Made by a program: the position numbers and the translations under genes
Shown: piece after piece, positions 43,426 to 50,856 of the stretch
Position numbering within the stretch: position 1 is the first letter of the stretch
Layout of the letters: each line of letters opens with the position of its first letter
The notes under the pieces: generated by a model
The model's input: the letters and a program-made list of their open reading frames with translations, nothing else
Databases searched by the model: none
Told to the model about the DNA's origin: nothing
NCBI RefSeq assembly: GCF_000406965.1
Contig: NZ_KE136357.1
Coordinates: 952,058 to 1,016,057 of the forward strand
Direction of reading: 5' to 3'
Origin: Enterococcus avium ATCC 14025
Lineage (GTDB): Bacteria; Bacillota; Bacilli; Lactobacillales; Enterococcaceae
DNA: 64,000 nucleotides

Positions 43426-43457
43426 AAGCGCTCGATCAAAAATGATCGAACGCTTTT
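43424..43457 (+). terminator. Terminator of the XRE-cupin gene
   Basis: Stem AAAAGCG-CTCGATCA / TGATCGAACGCTTTTTT, with the stop codon directly before it. Confidence 0.8.
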
Positions 43458-43483
43458 TTACTTAGTAGTACAGACTTCTAAAA

Positions 43484-44278
43484 TCATTTCTCTATGGATA
43501 GTTCCGTGAATAATTTCCTAAAAACCATTGCTAAATGCTCTTGTGCTTTTGAAAATAATTCTGAATCATATTTGGTTAGTACCTCTTCACCGAAAGAACG
43601 TTTCTCAATGTACTGATTATAGCGAATCTCTAGCTGTAATGCTTCAATTCCGGATAGTTCACTAAAGTGACGGGTAATAAATCCACCACGAAATGGGTGA
43701 TTGTTGGAAACGCTGTAGCCAGCTTCCTTTAAAAAAACTGTTAACAGCTTTCGCAATTTCGCACTAGAAGTTTGATCCATTTGATTTCCAATCACAAAAT
43801 CAGCTGGGGTAGTTCTGGCATCATTTGGATATTCCGCAAAGCTATGCAGATCAATTAAATAGACTTTTCCAAATCGGCTCTTTTTGGCATCGATTAATCT
43901 CTGCAATGCTTGGTGATAGGGCCAATAATAGTTTTCTAAGCGTTCAGTAATAATATCTGATGTTAGCTTTTTTGTATACAAGGCTTTTCCAAAGGTATTT
44001 TGCTGATAAATCACCGCCTCTTGATAATTCATTCCTTTTATTTGACTTTCTCGGTTCGGATCAGCCACATAACGATTCACTCGATTTTCGATCATCGTAC
44101 AGCCCATTGCTACTAAAAAATTGTATAGCTCGGGTAAAAACCAATCTGTGTTCGCCAAAACCACATCTTTCCGTAAGCTTGAGCGCATTTCCTCTGGTAT
44201 CCATGTTCCACTATGGGGCAAACTGATAACTACTGGATAGATGTGTTTTTCTTTATTATATGTGATAAATGTTTTCAT
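43484..44278 (-). CDS. N-formylglutamate amidohydrolase family protein
   Basis: A 264-residue protein starting MKTFITYNKEKH, with ISLPHSGTWIPEEM (metal-binding HSG), DPNRESQIK, DLHSFAEYP and ALQLEIRYNQYI. These are motifs of the HutG-type N-formylglutamate amidohydrolase/zinc amidase family. The start is placed at 44278, where AGGGACTCA precedes the ATG; an in-frame start 78 bp upstream has no site. No other histidine-degradation genes are near. It is the last gene of the PTS/glycosylasparaginase operon, so it may hydrolyse an amide formed in that pathway. Confidence 0.82.
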   Translation of the reverse strand: MKTFITYNKEKHIYPVVISLPHSGTWIPEEMRSSLRKDVVLANTDWFLPELYNFLVAMGCTMIENRVNRYVADPNRESQIKGMNYQEAVIYQQNTFGKALYTKKLTSDIITERLENYYWPYHQALQRLIDAKKSRFGKVYLIDLHSFAEYPNDARTTPADFVIGNQMDQTSSAKLRKLLTVFLKEAGYSVSNNHPFRGGFITRHFSELSGIEALQLEIRYNQYIEKRSFGEEVLTKYDSELFSKAQEHLAMVFRKLFTELSIEK

Positions 44279-44384
44279 TGAGTCCCTGCCCTCCGATAAT
44301 TTTTCTCTTTGATTATACCTCTCCAATCTCTTGTCTAGATACAAAAAAACTGACAAAGAGCATTCTCCTTGTCAGACTTGGATT

Positions 44385-44711
44385 TTAATTTGCTTCTAAT
44401 ACCTTCAGTCGTTTATAAACATCAATCAATTCTTGAGTTAAGCCTAAATAGGAAATAGCGTTCATTAAATGATCCTGACTATGCACCATCAATAATGTCA
44501 CTTCTGAATTATTTCCACTAGCCTCCGCGGTCAGCAGACTCGTTTGCGTATTGTGGGCCTCAACTAATGCATCATTAGCTGCTTTCATTCGTGACTCAGC
44601 CTCCGAAAAATGATTTTCCTTTGCCGCCGCCAACGCTGCAATTGCTTCACCCTTTGCATTACCGGCATTCATAATTAGTCCCATAACTACCTGTAACTGT
44701 TCATCATTCAT
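44385..44711 (-). CDS. PTS lactose/cellobiose-type EIIA
   Basis: A 108-residue all-helical EIIA of the lactose/cellobiose family, with active His77 in MVHSQDHLM. It carries phosphate from HPr to the EIIB encoded at 46114-46443. It lies 20 bp after the EIIC gene and 106 bp before the amidohydrolase gene. Together IIA, IIB and IIC form a complete transporter controlled with the glycosylasparaginase gene. Confidence 0.93.
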   Translation of the reverse strand: MNDEQLQVVMGLIMNAGNAKGEAIAALAAAKENHFSEAESRMKAANDALVEAHNTQTSLLTAEASGNNSEVTLLMVHSQDHLMNAISYLGLTQELIDVYKRLKVLEAN

Positions 44712-44731
44712 TTCCCCAAAATCCCTTCTGC

Positions 44732-46087
44732 CTAAATTTCATCAAAATCAAAGGTATCAAAGTCGATCTCTTCTGCTTCAAGCTCTTCCGCTTCTTTTTC
44801 TTCTCGTAAATACTGATCATCTAGCACTTTGATGAATGGATAATAGATCGCCATTCCTAATACAATCAGCAACGCCTGTAAAACTGAGGCCTGCCAGCCG
44901 CTTACTAAAAAGCCGGAGATAATCGGCGGTGTCGTCCAAGGCAGTTGAATACCATTTGTATAAGGAACAAGTCCCCAATCCATCGCAAAGTAAGAAATAA
45001 TAATATTAATAGTAGGAACTAGCGCAAAAGGAATCAAAATAATCGGGTTCAGAACAATTGGTAAGCCAAAAATGATTGGCTCATTAATACCGAAAATACT
45101 TGGAACGAGTGATAGCTGTGATAACTTTTTGACTCGCTGGCTCTTACAAAAGAGTACCATCACGATAATTAATGACAGTGTTGAGCCACCACCGCCAAAT
45201 GTCGCAAACATGTCTTGAAATTGACCTGTGATGATATTGGGAATTTCATGCCCGTCTTTAAATGCTTGCATATTTTCGACTGACAATGCGCGTAAAACCG
45301 GATTGAACACCGCACCAACAACACTGCTTCCATTAATACCGAAGAACCAAAAGAAATGTAGGAATAAGTAAGCAATAATCATCGCGCCTAACGTGTTGCC
45401 TAAACTCAATAGTGGCGTTTGTAAGAATGTAAAGATCACATCTTGCAAGTTCCCCATTGATGTCAAAGAAACTAACCAATTGAGAACAAACATAATTGTT
45501 ACTACCACAAAACTTGGAATCAATGCTTCAAAAGACTTCACTACGGTAGGTGGAACACCATCTGGCATCTTGATTGTCCAGCCGCGGTGAATCACGGCCG
45601 CAAAAATCCGGGTAGAAACTAACGCAATGATCATTCCTAAAAATAGTCCGCTTGAACCCATCCATTTTAAAGGTAAACTCGTTACTTCATACACCTTCGT
45701 ACTATTTTCTGGTGTGAAGAGTGTAGTGTAAGGCGTCAGGATAAAGAACGAAACCAATGCCAGAGCAGCCGACTGAATCGCATCAATTTCCAATTGCCGT
45801 CCTAAGCTATAAGCAATTCCCACAACCGCTAAAATTGTCATCACATCGAAGCTGGCTGAAGCAGGTACCGACATCAAGGATTCCCAATTATTGCCTAAAA
45901 TTGGAGAAATCATGTTGCTCCAATTCGGAATCGGAAAATTCGCCAAAAGTAGGAAGAACGATCCAACAATCAATAAGGGCGTAGAAATCAAAAAACCGTC
46001 ACGGATCGCGATCAAATACTTATTTTCCCCGATGACTTTGGCTAATGGTGTCAAAACTTTTTCCAACCAGTTTAAAAACTTCTGCAT
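44732..46087 (-). CDS. PTS cellobiose-type EIIC
   Basis: A 451-residue integral membrane permease of the lactose/cellobiose (ChbC/CelB) family. It has about ten helices and the substrate-site region PSIFGINEPIIFGLPIVLNP (about 330-350). The acidic C-terminal tail (EEKEAEELEAEEIDFDTFDFDEI) is unusual. I start it at 46087, where GGAGGATAAAAAG precedes ATG, rather than at an upstream TTG. No glycosidase gene is present in the operon, so the sugar part may be linked to an amino acid. Confidence 0.92.
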   Translation of the reverse strand: MQKFLNWLEKVLTPLAKVIGENKYLIAIRDGFLISTPLLIVGSFFLLLANFPIPNWSNMISPILGNNWESLMSVPASASFDVMTILAVVGIAYSLGRQLEIDAIQSAALALVSFFILTPYTTLFTPENSTKVYEVTSLPLKWMGSSGLFLGMIIALVSTRIFAAVIHRGWTIKMPDGVPPTVVKSFEALIPSFVVVTIMFVLNWLVSLTSMGNLQDVIFTFLQTPLLSLGNTLGAMIIAYLFLHFFWFFGINGSSVVGAVFNPVLRALSVENMQAFKDGHEIPNIITGQFQDMFATFGGGGSTLSLIIVMVLFCKSQRVKKLSQLSLVPSIFGINEPIIFGLPIVLNPIILIPFALVPTINIIISYFAMDWGLVPYTNGIQLPWTTPPIISGFLVSGWQASVLQALLIVLGMAIYYPFIKVLDDQYLREEKEAEELEAEEIDFDTFDFDEI

Positions 46088-46113
46088 CTTTTTATCCTCC
46101 AATCAGTTCAATA

Positions 46114-46443
46114 TTATTTTTTATTTTTTTTAAGCAATTTTAGAACTTCCTTCATCGCTTTTTCCCCGTCCATCATGCCGTAAATCTCGGGTGCGATCAC
46201 TGCTACTGGAATCCCCTGCGGAGCAAATTGTTCCTGTGTTTTTTCCAATAAGAATTTTACTTGTGGGCCTAAAAGAATCGCTACTGGTTTTTCCTTTTCA
46301 ACTACTTCCTGTGCACGTGCTACTGGAAAAGCTGTAATTTGCAGCGGCATATTATGTTTTTCAACGATCTCCATCATTTTGTTAACCATAATACTTGTGG
46401 ACATCCCTGCATCGCAAAATAGATAAATTTGTTTTTTACTCAT
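46114..46443 (-). CDS. PTS lactose/cellobiose-type EIIB
   Basis: A 109-residue EIIB with the phosphocysteine Cys10 in LFCDAGMSTS. The start at 46443 is set by AGGAGA nine bases upstream; an in-frame GTG at 46452 overlaps that site. It passes phosphate from EIIA to the sugar bound in EIIC. It lies 20 bp after the glycosylasparaginase gene and 26 bp before the EIIC gene. Confidence 0.92.
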   Translation of the reverse strand: MSKKQIYLFCDAGMSTSIMVNKMMEIVEKHNMPLQITAFPVARAQEVVEKEKPVAILLGPQVKFLLEKTQEQFAPQGIPVAVIAPEIYGMMDGEKAMKEVLKLLKKNKK

Positions 46444-46463
46444 TTTCTTCACTCTCCTATTTT

Positions 46464-47417
46464 TTATTCAATCGGTGCTTTAATCCGTTTTTCATAGGCA
46501 TCTAGCCAATCCTGTGTGATCGGTTGGATATCTGTAGTGTGACCGCTTCCCATATTGGCAATGAAAATCTGCGGGTTTTCCTTATCGTTACCTACACTGA
46601 ACGTAAACTCAACGTTTGTCGCTACGCCCCACTCGCCTTTAGGGTTCATCGCGATCAATGAGAAAGCACCTGCTTTGCCATAGCGTGCAGTCAATTTATC
46701 ATGAAATTCATAGACAGCTTTATCGCAGGCGTCTTGCGGCTTCAACCCTTCTCCCATCAAACGAACGATTTCATAGGATAAGCAGCCCTTCATCAAGTCT
46801 TCGCCTAAGCCTGTCGCTGCTGCTCCTCCGATCTCACTATCCACGTAAAATCCCGAGCCAGATAATGGGGAATCACCGACCCGTCCCGGCTTTTTCATGA
46901 ACAGCCCAGAGCTAGATGTGCCTGCCGTCATCGTTCCCATCTGATCCAAAGTAATCGCGCCAACGGTATCATGACCATCGTAGGGATTCAGATTATTTTC
47001 CTGAATTTCCTTCAAACGCTTCTCCCAAATTTTATGGGCACGTTCTGTCAGCATACTCTTTCGTTCGAAGCCTTCCAGCATTGAATATTTGGTTGCCCCT
47101 TCACCGACCCGAAAACTATTGAATTTATCTTTACTAAGTTTTCGTGCAACAGAGATTGGATTTTTTACATCGGTGATTCCTGCCACTGCACCAATTTCAA
47201 AGGTATCCCCGTGCATGAAGGCAGCGTCCATCTCTAAGATTCCCTCGACATTCGGCAATCCGCCAAAACCAACAGATTTATAATAAGGATAATCCTCTAC
47301 TGTCTTTATTAAGGTTTCTACTGCGTCACCAGCCTTCCCTTTCTTCTCTAGCAAATACATTGCTTCTATTACACCATCATGCGCCATGCGCCATGTCGCA
47401 ATTGCTCCCCACGCCAT
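46464..47417 (-). CDS. Glycosylasparaginase (N4-GlcNAc-asparaginase), Ntn hydrolase
   Basis: A 317-residue Ntn-hydrolase. The autocleavage site is GHDT-VG, giving the catalytic N-terminal Thr151. Downstream motifs are TSSSGLFMKKPGRVGDSPLSG and GAAATGLGED, as in aspartylglucosaminidase. The start MAWGAIATWRMAHDG at 47417 follows GGGAGGAGCACGACG; an in-frame start 48 bp upstream has no site. It would split the GlcNAc-Asn amide bond to aspartate and GlcNAc-amine. It is the first gene of a PTS operon and has an operator at 47472-47497, which suggests GlcNAc-Asn is the imported substrate. Confidence 0.9.
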   Translation of the reverse strand: MAWGAIATWRMAHDGVIEAMYLLEKKGKAGDAVETLIKTVEDYPYYKSVGFGGLPNVEGILEMDAAFMHGDTFEIGAVAGITDVKNPISVARKLSKDKFNSFRVGEGATKYSMLEGFERKSMLTERAHKIWEKRLKEIQENNLNPYDGHDTVGAITLDQMGTMTAGTSSSGLFMKKPGRVGDSPLSGSGFYVDSEIGGAAATGLGEDLMKGCLSYEIVRLMGEGLKPQDACDKAVYEFHDKLTARYGKAGAFSLIAMNPKGEWGVATNVEFTFSVGNDKENPQIFIANMGSGHTTDIQPITQDWLDAYEKRIKAPIE

Positions 47418-47471
47418 CGTCGTGCTCCTCCCGTTACCGTTTACATTTTCAAAATCTGAATTCATTATAGA

Positions 47472-47497
47472 TAGTATATACTGTTTTGTATATACTA
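47472..47497. promoter_or_regulatory. Palindromic operator upstream of the glycosylasparaginase-PTS operon
   Basis: TAGTATATAC, 6-nt spacer and GTATATACTA form perfect 10-bp arms. The architecture is the same as at 49762-49787 upstream of the GntR/UTRA gene. Confidence 0.75.
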
Positions 47498-47553
47498 AAT
47501 TTGAAATTTTTTTATCTTTTTTTACCGTTTTCTAAGCTAAAGATATGAAGCAA

Positions 47554-47586
47554 CAAAAAAAAGACCCGCAATCCCTTGCTAGGTCT
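47554..47586 (-). terminator. Terminator of the GntR-M20 transcription unit
   Basis: Stem AGACC-c-GCAA / TTGC-ta-GGTCT, followed on the minus strand by eight T, directly after the peptidase stop. Confidence 0.8.
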
Positions 47587-47597
47587 CAAAAAATCAA

Positions 47598-48899
47598 TTA
47601 TTCAATTAGTTTTAACATGCCCCGCATATAGATTTCCATGTTTTTCAACAGATCCTCTTCATCCATATATTCGTCCTGATTATGGGCAATCCCCTTTTGA
47701 CCAGGAAACGAAGGACCAAAGGCAACGATATTCGGAACAAAGCGGGCATAAGTTGCTCCGGTCGTCGTTACCGGAGTCCCATCCAATCCTGTAACCTCTT
47801 CATAAACAGCTGATAAGAGTTGAATATTGGGATTATCCTTAGGAAAATGGCTGCTTTTGATACGACGGACTACTGTTAGCTGACTCTCCGGCGGCAAATG
47901 TTTTTTCAAGCTATCGGTAACTTCTGCTTCTGTGACTGAAACAGGATAGCGAATCGCTACCGAAAGCGCTAACTGCTGGTCTTTTTTGATCAATTCATAG
48001 GGCGTGATCATTAATTTACCACTATCCGCGTCTGAAAAAGCAAGGCCTAAGCCTTCCCCATGATGTTGATTTGCTAAACTCTTTACCAGCCAAGAAAAAT
48101 ACTCCGCCAGTGTTCCAGTAACGGCTTGTTCCTGTAAAATTTTTTCCGCCAATAGTGTAATTGCGTTTTCTCCTAGTTCAGGTGCATTCGAAGGGGCTCT
48201 TTTCCCCTGCACACTGATATTCTTGCCGTGTATAGTTACTGATAACGCATCTGGAACATGATCGCGGGCTTGATCACCGATGAAATCACCTAAATCTTTT
48301 AGTTCTTCTTTAGGAAGCGTTGTCAAAATTTCATAGTTAACAATCCCACGTTCGCCATAAACCACCGGATACTTGCAATCAGGCGTAAAACCAAACTGTG
48401 GTGGCTGTTCTTCGCTCAAATAAAGCGGAATATCTGAGCTGCCGTTTTCCTCATCGGTACCAAAAATGATTCGGATCGTTTTCTTTACGGGCAAATCCAT
48501 CTCCTTCAACAGCTTCAAGCCAAATAAGCAGGCTAAAATCGGTCCTTTGTTGTCTAAAATGCCGCGACCATAAAAGCGTTGATTCTTTTTGCTTAATTTA
48601 AACGGCGGAAATGACCAGCCATCCCCCGCTGGGACAACGTCCAGATGACCCACGACACCAATATAGTCTTCTGCGTCACCCCATTGCGCATACCCTACTA
48701 CATCATTGATGATCGCCGTTTTGAATCCGTATTTTTCCGCTAAAGACATCACTGTGAGTAAGGCTTCTTTGGGGCCTTTCCCAAAAGGTGCTTGTTTTGC
48801 TGGTGTACCTTTAACACTTTCTATTTGCATTACCTGATCCAGATCCTGATAGAATTGTTCCTTGTTTTCTTCAATTACTTTTCGAAAATCAATCGTCAT
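47598..48899 (-). CDS. M20 family dipeptidase (PepV/Sapep-like)
   Basis: A 433-residue M20 metallopeptidase starting MTIDFRKVIEENKEQF. It has GHLDVVP, GRGILDNKGP and GTDEENGSSD metal-site motifs, as in PepV, but is shorter and clearly distinct from the PepV at 16216-17634. GGGAGGCTCTT precedes the ATG at 48899; earlier in-frame starts would overlap the regulator gene. It follows the GntR/UTRA gene by 25 bp. It may release Asn-linked glycosyl amino acids from short peptides before the glycosylasparaginase acts. Confidence 0.87.
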   Translation of the reverse strand: MTIDFRKVIEENKEQFYQDLDQVMQIESVKGTPAKQAPFGKGPKEALLTVMSLAEKYGFKTAIINDVVGYAQWGDAEDYIGVVGHLDVVPAGDGWSFPPFKLSKKNQRFYGRGILDNKGPILACLFGLKLLKEMDLPVKKTIRIIFGTDEENGSSDIPLYLSEEQPPQFGFTPDCKYPVVYGERGIVNYEILTTLPKEELKDLGDFIGDQARDHVPDALSVTIHGKNISVQGKRAPSNAPELGENAITLLAEKILQEQAVTGTLAEYFSWLVKSLANQHHGEGLGLAFSDADSGKLMITPYELIKKDQQLALSVAIRYPVSVTEAEVTDSLKKHLPPESQLTVVRRIKSSHFPKDNPNIQLLSAVYEEVTGLDGTPVTTTGATYARFVPNIVAFGPSFPGQKGIAHNQDEYMDEEDLLKNMEIYMRGMLKLIE

Positions 48900-48924
48900 A
48901 AGAGCCTCCCTAGTTGTACTTGCT

Positions 48925-49656
48925 TTATTTGCCATAGCGAGTAAGTGTGGTTTTAAAGACATAACGATCCGAGCGATAGTAAGAGATATCGTAAAAAATC
49001 GGTGTCGCGTCTAATGCATAGGTCACAGAATAGACTTGCAGCAAGGGGTCTCCCATCGGTACATCCAGTAATTTTGAAAGATCCGGTTTGACCAAAATTG
49101 CCTCCACTTCCTGATGAGAATAGGCAATCTCGGTTTTTTCCTCTAGCAATTTAAATAGCGAGCCGCTGAAATCCTCTGCTTTTAACCCTTTTACATAAAA
49201 CTCGGACAAATAAATTTTTTCCACTGTCATTGGTTCATCATCTAATATCCGCCGCCGAACCAACTCATAGATTGGTTGATCTTCTTCTAGTTGCAGTGCG
49301 TTCAGAATTTCCTCTGACGGCTCACTAACCTTTTTAAACGAAATAACTTCTGTACTACTGGTTTTTCCATAGGCCTTCGCGGCTTCAGTAAAGCCTTGCA
49401 GCCCAGAGCGCCCACTTTGAATTTTTGGCTGTGACATTACATAGCTTCCCTTACCGCGCCGTTTCACCAAAATATTCTTGCCGATTAAATCATCGATGGC
49501 TTTACGAATCGTTAAGCGGCTACAATCAAACTCCTTCGCCAAGTCATATTCAGAAGGTAATTTTTGTGAGCTTACATAGATTCCTTCATGGATACGTTTT
49601 TCGATCTCAGCGGATACCTGATTAAATTTCGCCTTTGTCGTTTTCTTATCCTCCAT
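48925..49656 (-). CDS. GntR family regulator, HutC/UTRA subfamily
   Basis: A 243-residue protein with an N-terminal winged helix (about 10-75: LPSEYDLAKEFDCSRLTIRKAIDDL, KRRGKGSYV) and a C-terminal UTRA effector domain (about 95-235). Sugar-phosphate and amino-sugar effectors are common in this subfamily (for example NagR/YvoA). It has its own promoter with an overlapping palindromic operator. A second copy of that operator lies before the glycosylasparaginase operon, so it likely represses both units until the imported substrate appears. Confidence 0.9.
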   Translation of the reverse strand: MEDKKTTKAKFNQVSAEIEKRIHEGIYVSSQKLPSEYDLAKEFDCSRLTIRKAIDDLIGKNILVKRRGKGSYVMSQPKIQSGRSGLQGFTEAAKAYGKTSSTEVISFKKVSEPSEEILNALQLEEDQPIYELVRRRILDDEPMTVEKIYLSEFYVKGLKAEDFSGSLFKLLEEKTEIAYSHQEVEAILVKPDLSKLLDVPMGDPLLQVYSVTYALDATPIFYDISYYRSDRYVFKTTLTRYGK

Positions 49657-49761
49657 AATTTCTCCCTTTTTCGATTATTTCTTTCTATCTACTATCCAAT
49701 CTTCATTTTCACTATACTGATTCTTCCACAGCTTGGCTAGATTAACTTTTTCCGTCTCATT

Positions 49762-49787
49762 CGGTATATACCTTACAGTATATACTA
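49762..49787. promoter_or_regulatory. Palindromic operator upstream of the GntR/UTRA gene
   Basis: CGGTATATAC, 6-nt spacer and GTATATACTA. It differs from the 47472 site by two bases in the arms and overlaps the -10 box of the regulator promoter, which suggests autoregulation. Confidence 0.75.
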
Positions 49788-49811
49788 TATTCAGTTTTAA
49801 ATATATTTCAA
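49784..49811 (-). promoter_or_regulatory. Promoter of the GntR/UTRA-M20 unit
   Basis: On the minus strand TTGAAA (49806-49811), 16-nt spacer and TATAGT (49784-49789). Confidence 0.7.
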
Positions 49812-49919
49812 TCATTCTCAGCTTTTTTTTACTTTTAAGCCATTTTTTTAATCTTAAAGTGCTTCTCAATCGTCTTTTTTTCTAACTTCATTTCCCTTAT
49901 AATACCTTCAGGTGATTTG

Positions 49920-50663
49920 ATGAATATAATAGATGCAACGGAAATCGTTGAGAAAATGAATAACCAAAAAATAAATTATGACCGTGTGTTGCATAAGATG
50001 ATTCAATCGTGGGAAAAAGAAAAAGTCCGCCCACGAATTTTGATTCATTCCTGTTGCGCACCCTGCAGTACCTATACCTTGGAATTTTTGACCCAGCACG
50101 CAGATGTGACGATCTTCTTCTCAAATTCAAACATCCATCCTGAAAGTGAATATCAACGTCGAGTTTTAGTTCAAGAAAAATTTATCCATGACTTTAATAC
50201 AGCGACTGGCAATCAAGTTGATTTGATTATTGACGACTATAAACCGAATGAATTCATTCAGTTAATGCAGCAAAAGGAATTGATCGCAGAACCTGAAGGC
50301 GGGAAACGTTGTACCGCTTGCTTTAATATGCGCTTAGACTTAGCAGCAAAAGAAGCGTTGGAACGCGGTTTCGACTATTTTGGTAGTGCCTTAACGATTT
50401 CCCCGAAAAAAAATAGCCAATTGATCAATCAAATCGGTATGGATATCCAAAAAATCTACAATACGCATTACTTGACAAGTGATTTTAAAAAAAATTCCGG
50501 CTACCAACGTTCGATTGAGATGTGTAAAGAGTACGATGTGTATCGCCAATGCTACTGCGGCTGTGTATTTGCAGCAAAGCAACAGGGATGCGATTTGAAA
50601 ATAATTAACAAAGAGGCAAAAGCCTTCGTGAAGGAATACCAGAAACAACCAACCGAAGCATAG
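49920..50663 (+). CDS. queH: Epoxyqueuosine reductase QueH
   Basis: A 247-residue QueH (DUF208) protein. The cysteine motifs HSCCAPC (Cys45, Cys46, Cys49), GGKRCTACFNMRL and YRQCYCGC match the family's Fe-S/metal site. QueH converts epoxyqueuosine to queuosine in tRNA, replacing the cobalamin-dependent QueG. The ATG at 49920 follows AGGTG by five bases; the TTG just before it is less likely. TATAAT at 49898-49903 is a probable -10 box. Monocistronic. Confidence 0.93.
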   Translation: MNIIDATEIVEKMNNQKINYDRVLHKMIQSWEKEKVRPRILIHSCCAPCSTYTLEFLTQHADVTIFFSNSNIHPESEYQRRVLVQEKFIHDFNTATGNQVDLIIDDYKPNEFIQLMQQKELIAEPEGGKRCTACFNMRLDLAAKEALERGFDYFGSALTISPKKNSQLINQIGMDIQKIYNTHYLTSDFKKNSGYQRSIEMCKEYDVYRQCYCGCVFAAKQQGCDLKIINKEAKAFVKEYQKQPTEA

Positions 50664-50668
50664 AAAAT

Positions 50669-50701
50669 GGACCGATAGAAAAAACTATCGGTTCGTTTTT
50701 T
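50669..50701 (+). terminator. Terminator of queH
   Basis: Stem ACCGATAG / CTATCGGT with an A-loop, then a T-run. Confidence 0.85.
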
Positions 50702-50856
50702 GAAAAAAATCAAATCTCATATAAAATTTATACTATATTCGCGGATCATTGCTTTTTCTCTAAATTTTGTTATATCTCGTATTGATAGCCTTTACATACC
50801 AACCGTTTTTTCGATACAATTAACTAATTAGAACAAAGACTAAGAGAGGTTATGAC

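Noticed and set aside
49675..49869. 64-codon frame upstream of the GntR/UTRA gene
   Set aside because: It overlaps the regulator promoter and operator and has no ribosome site.
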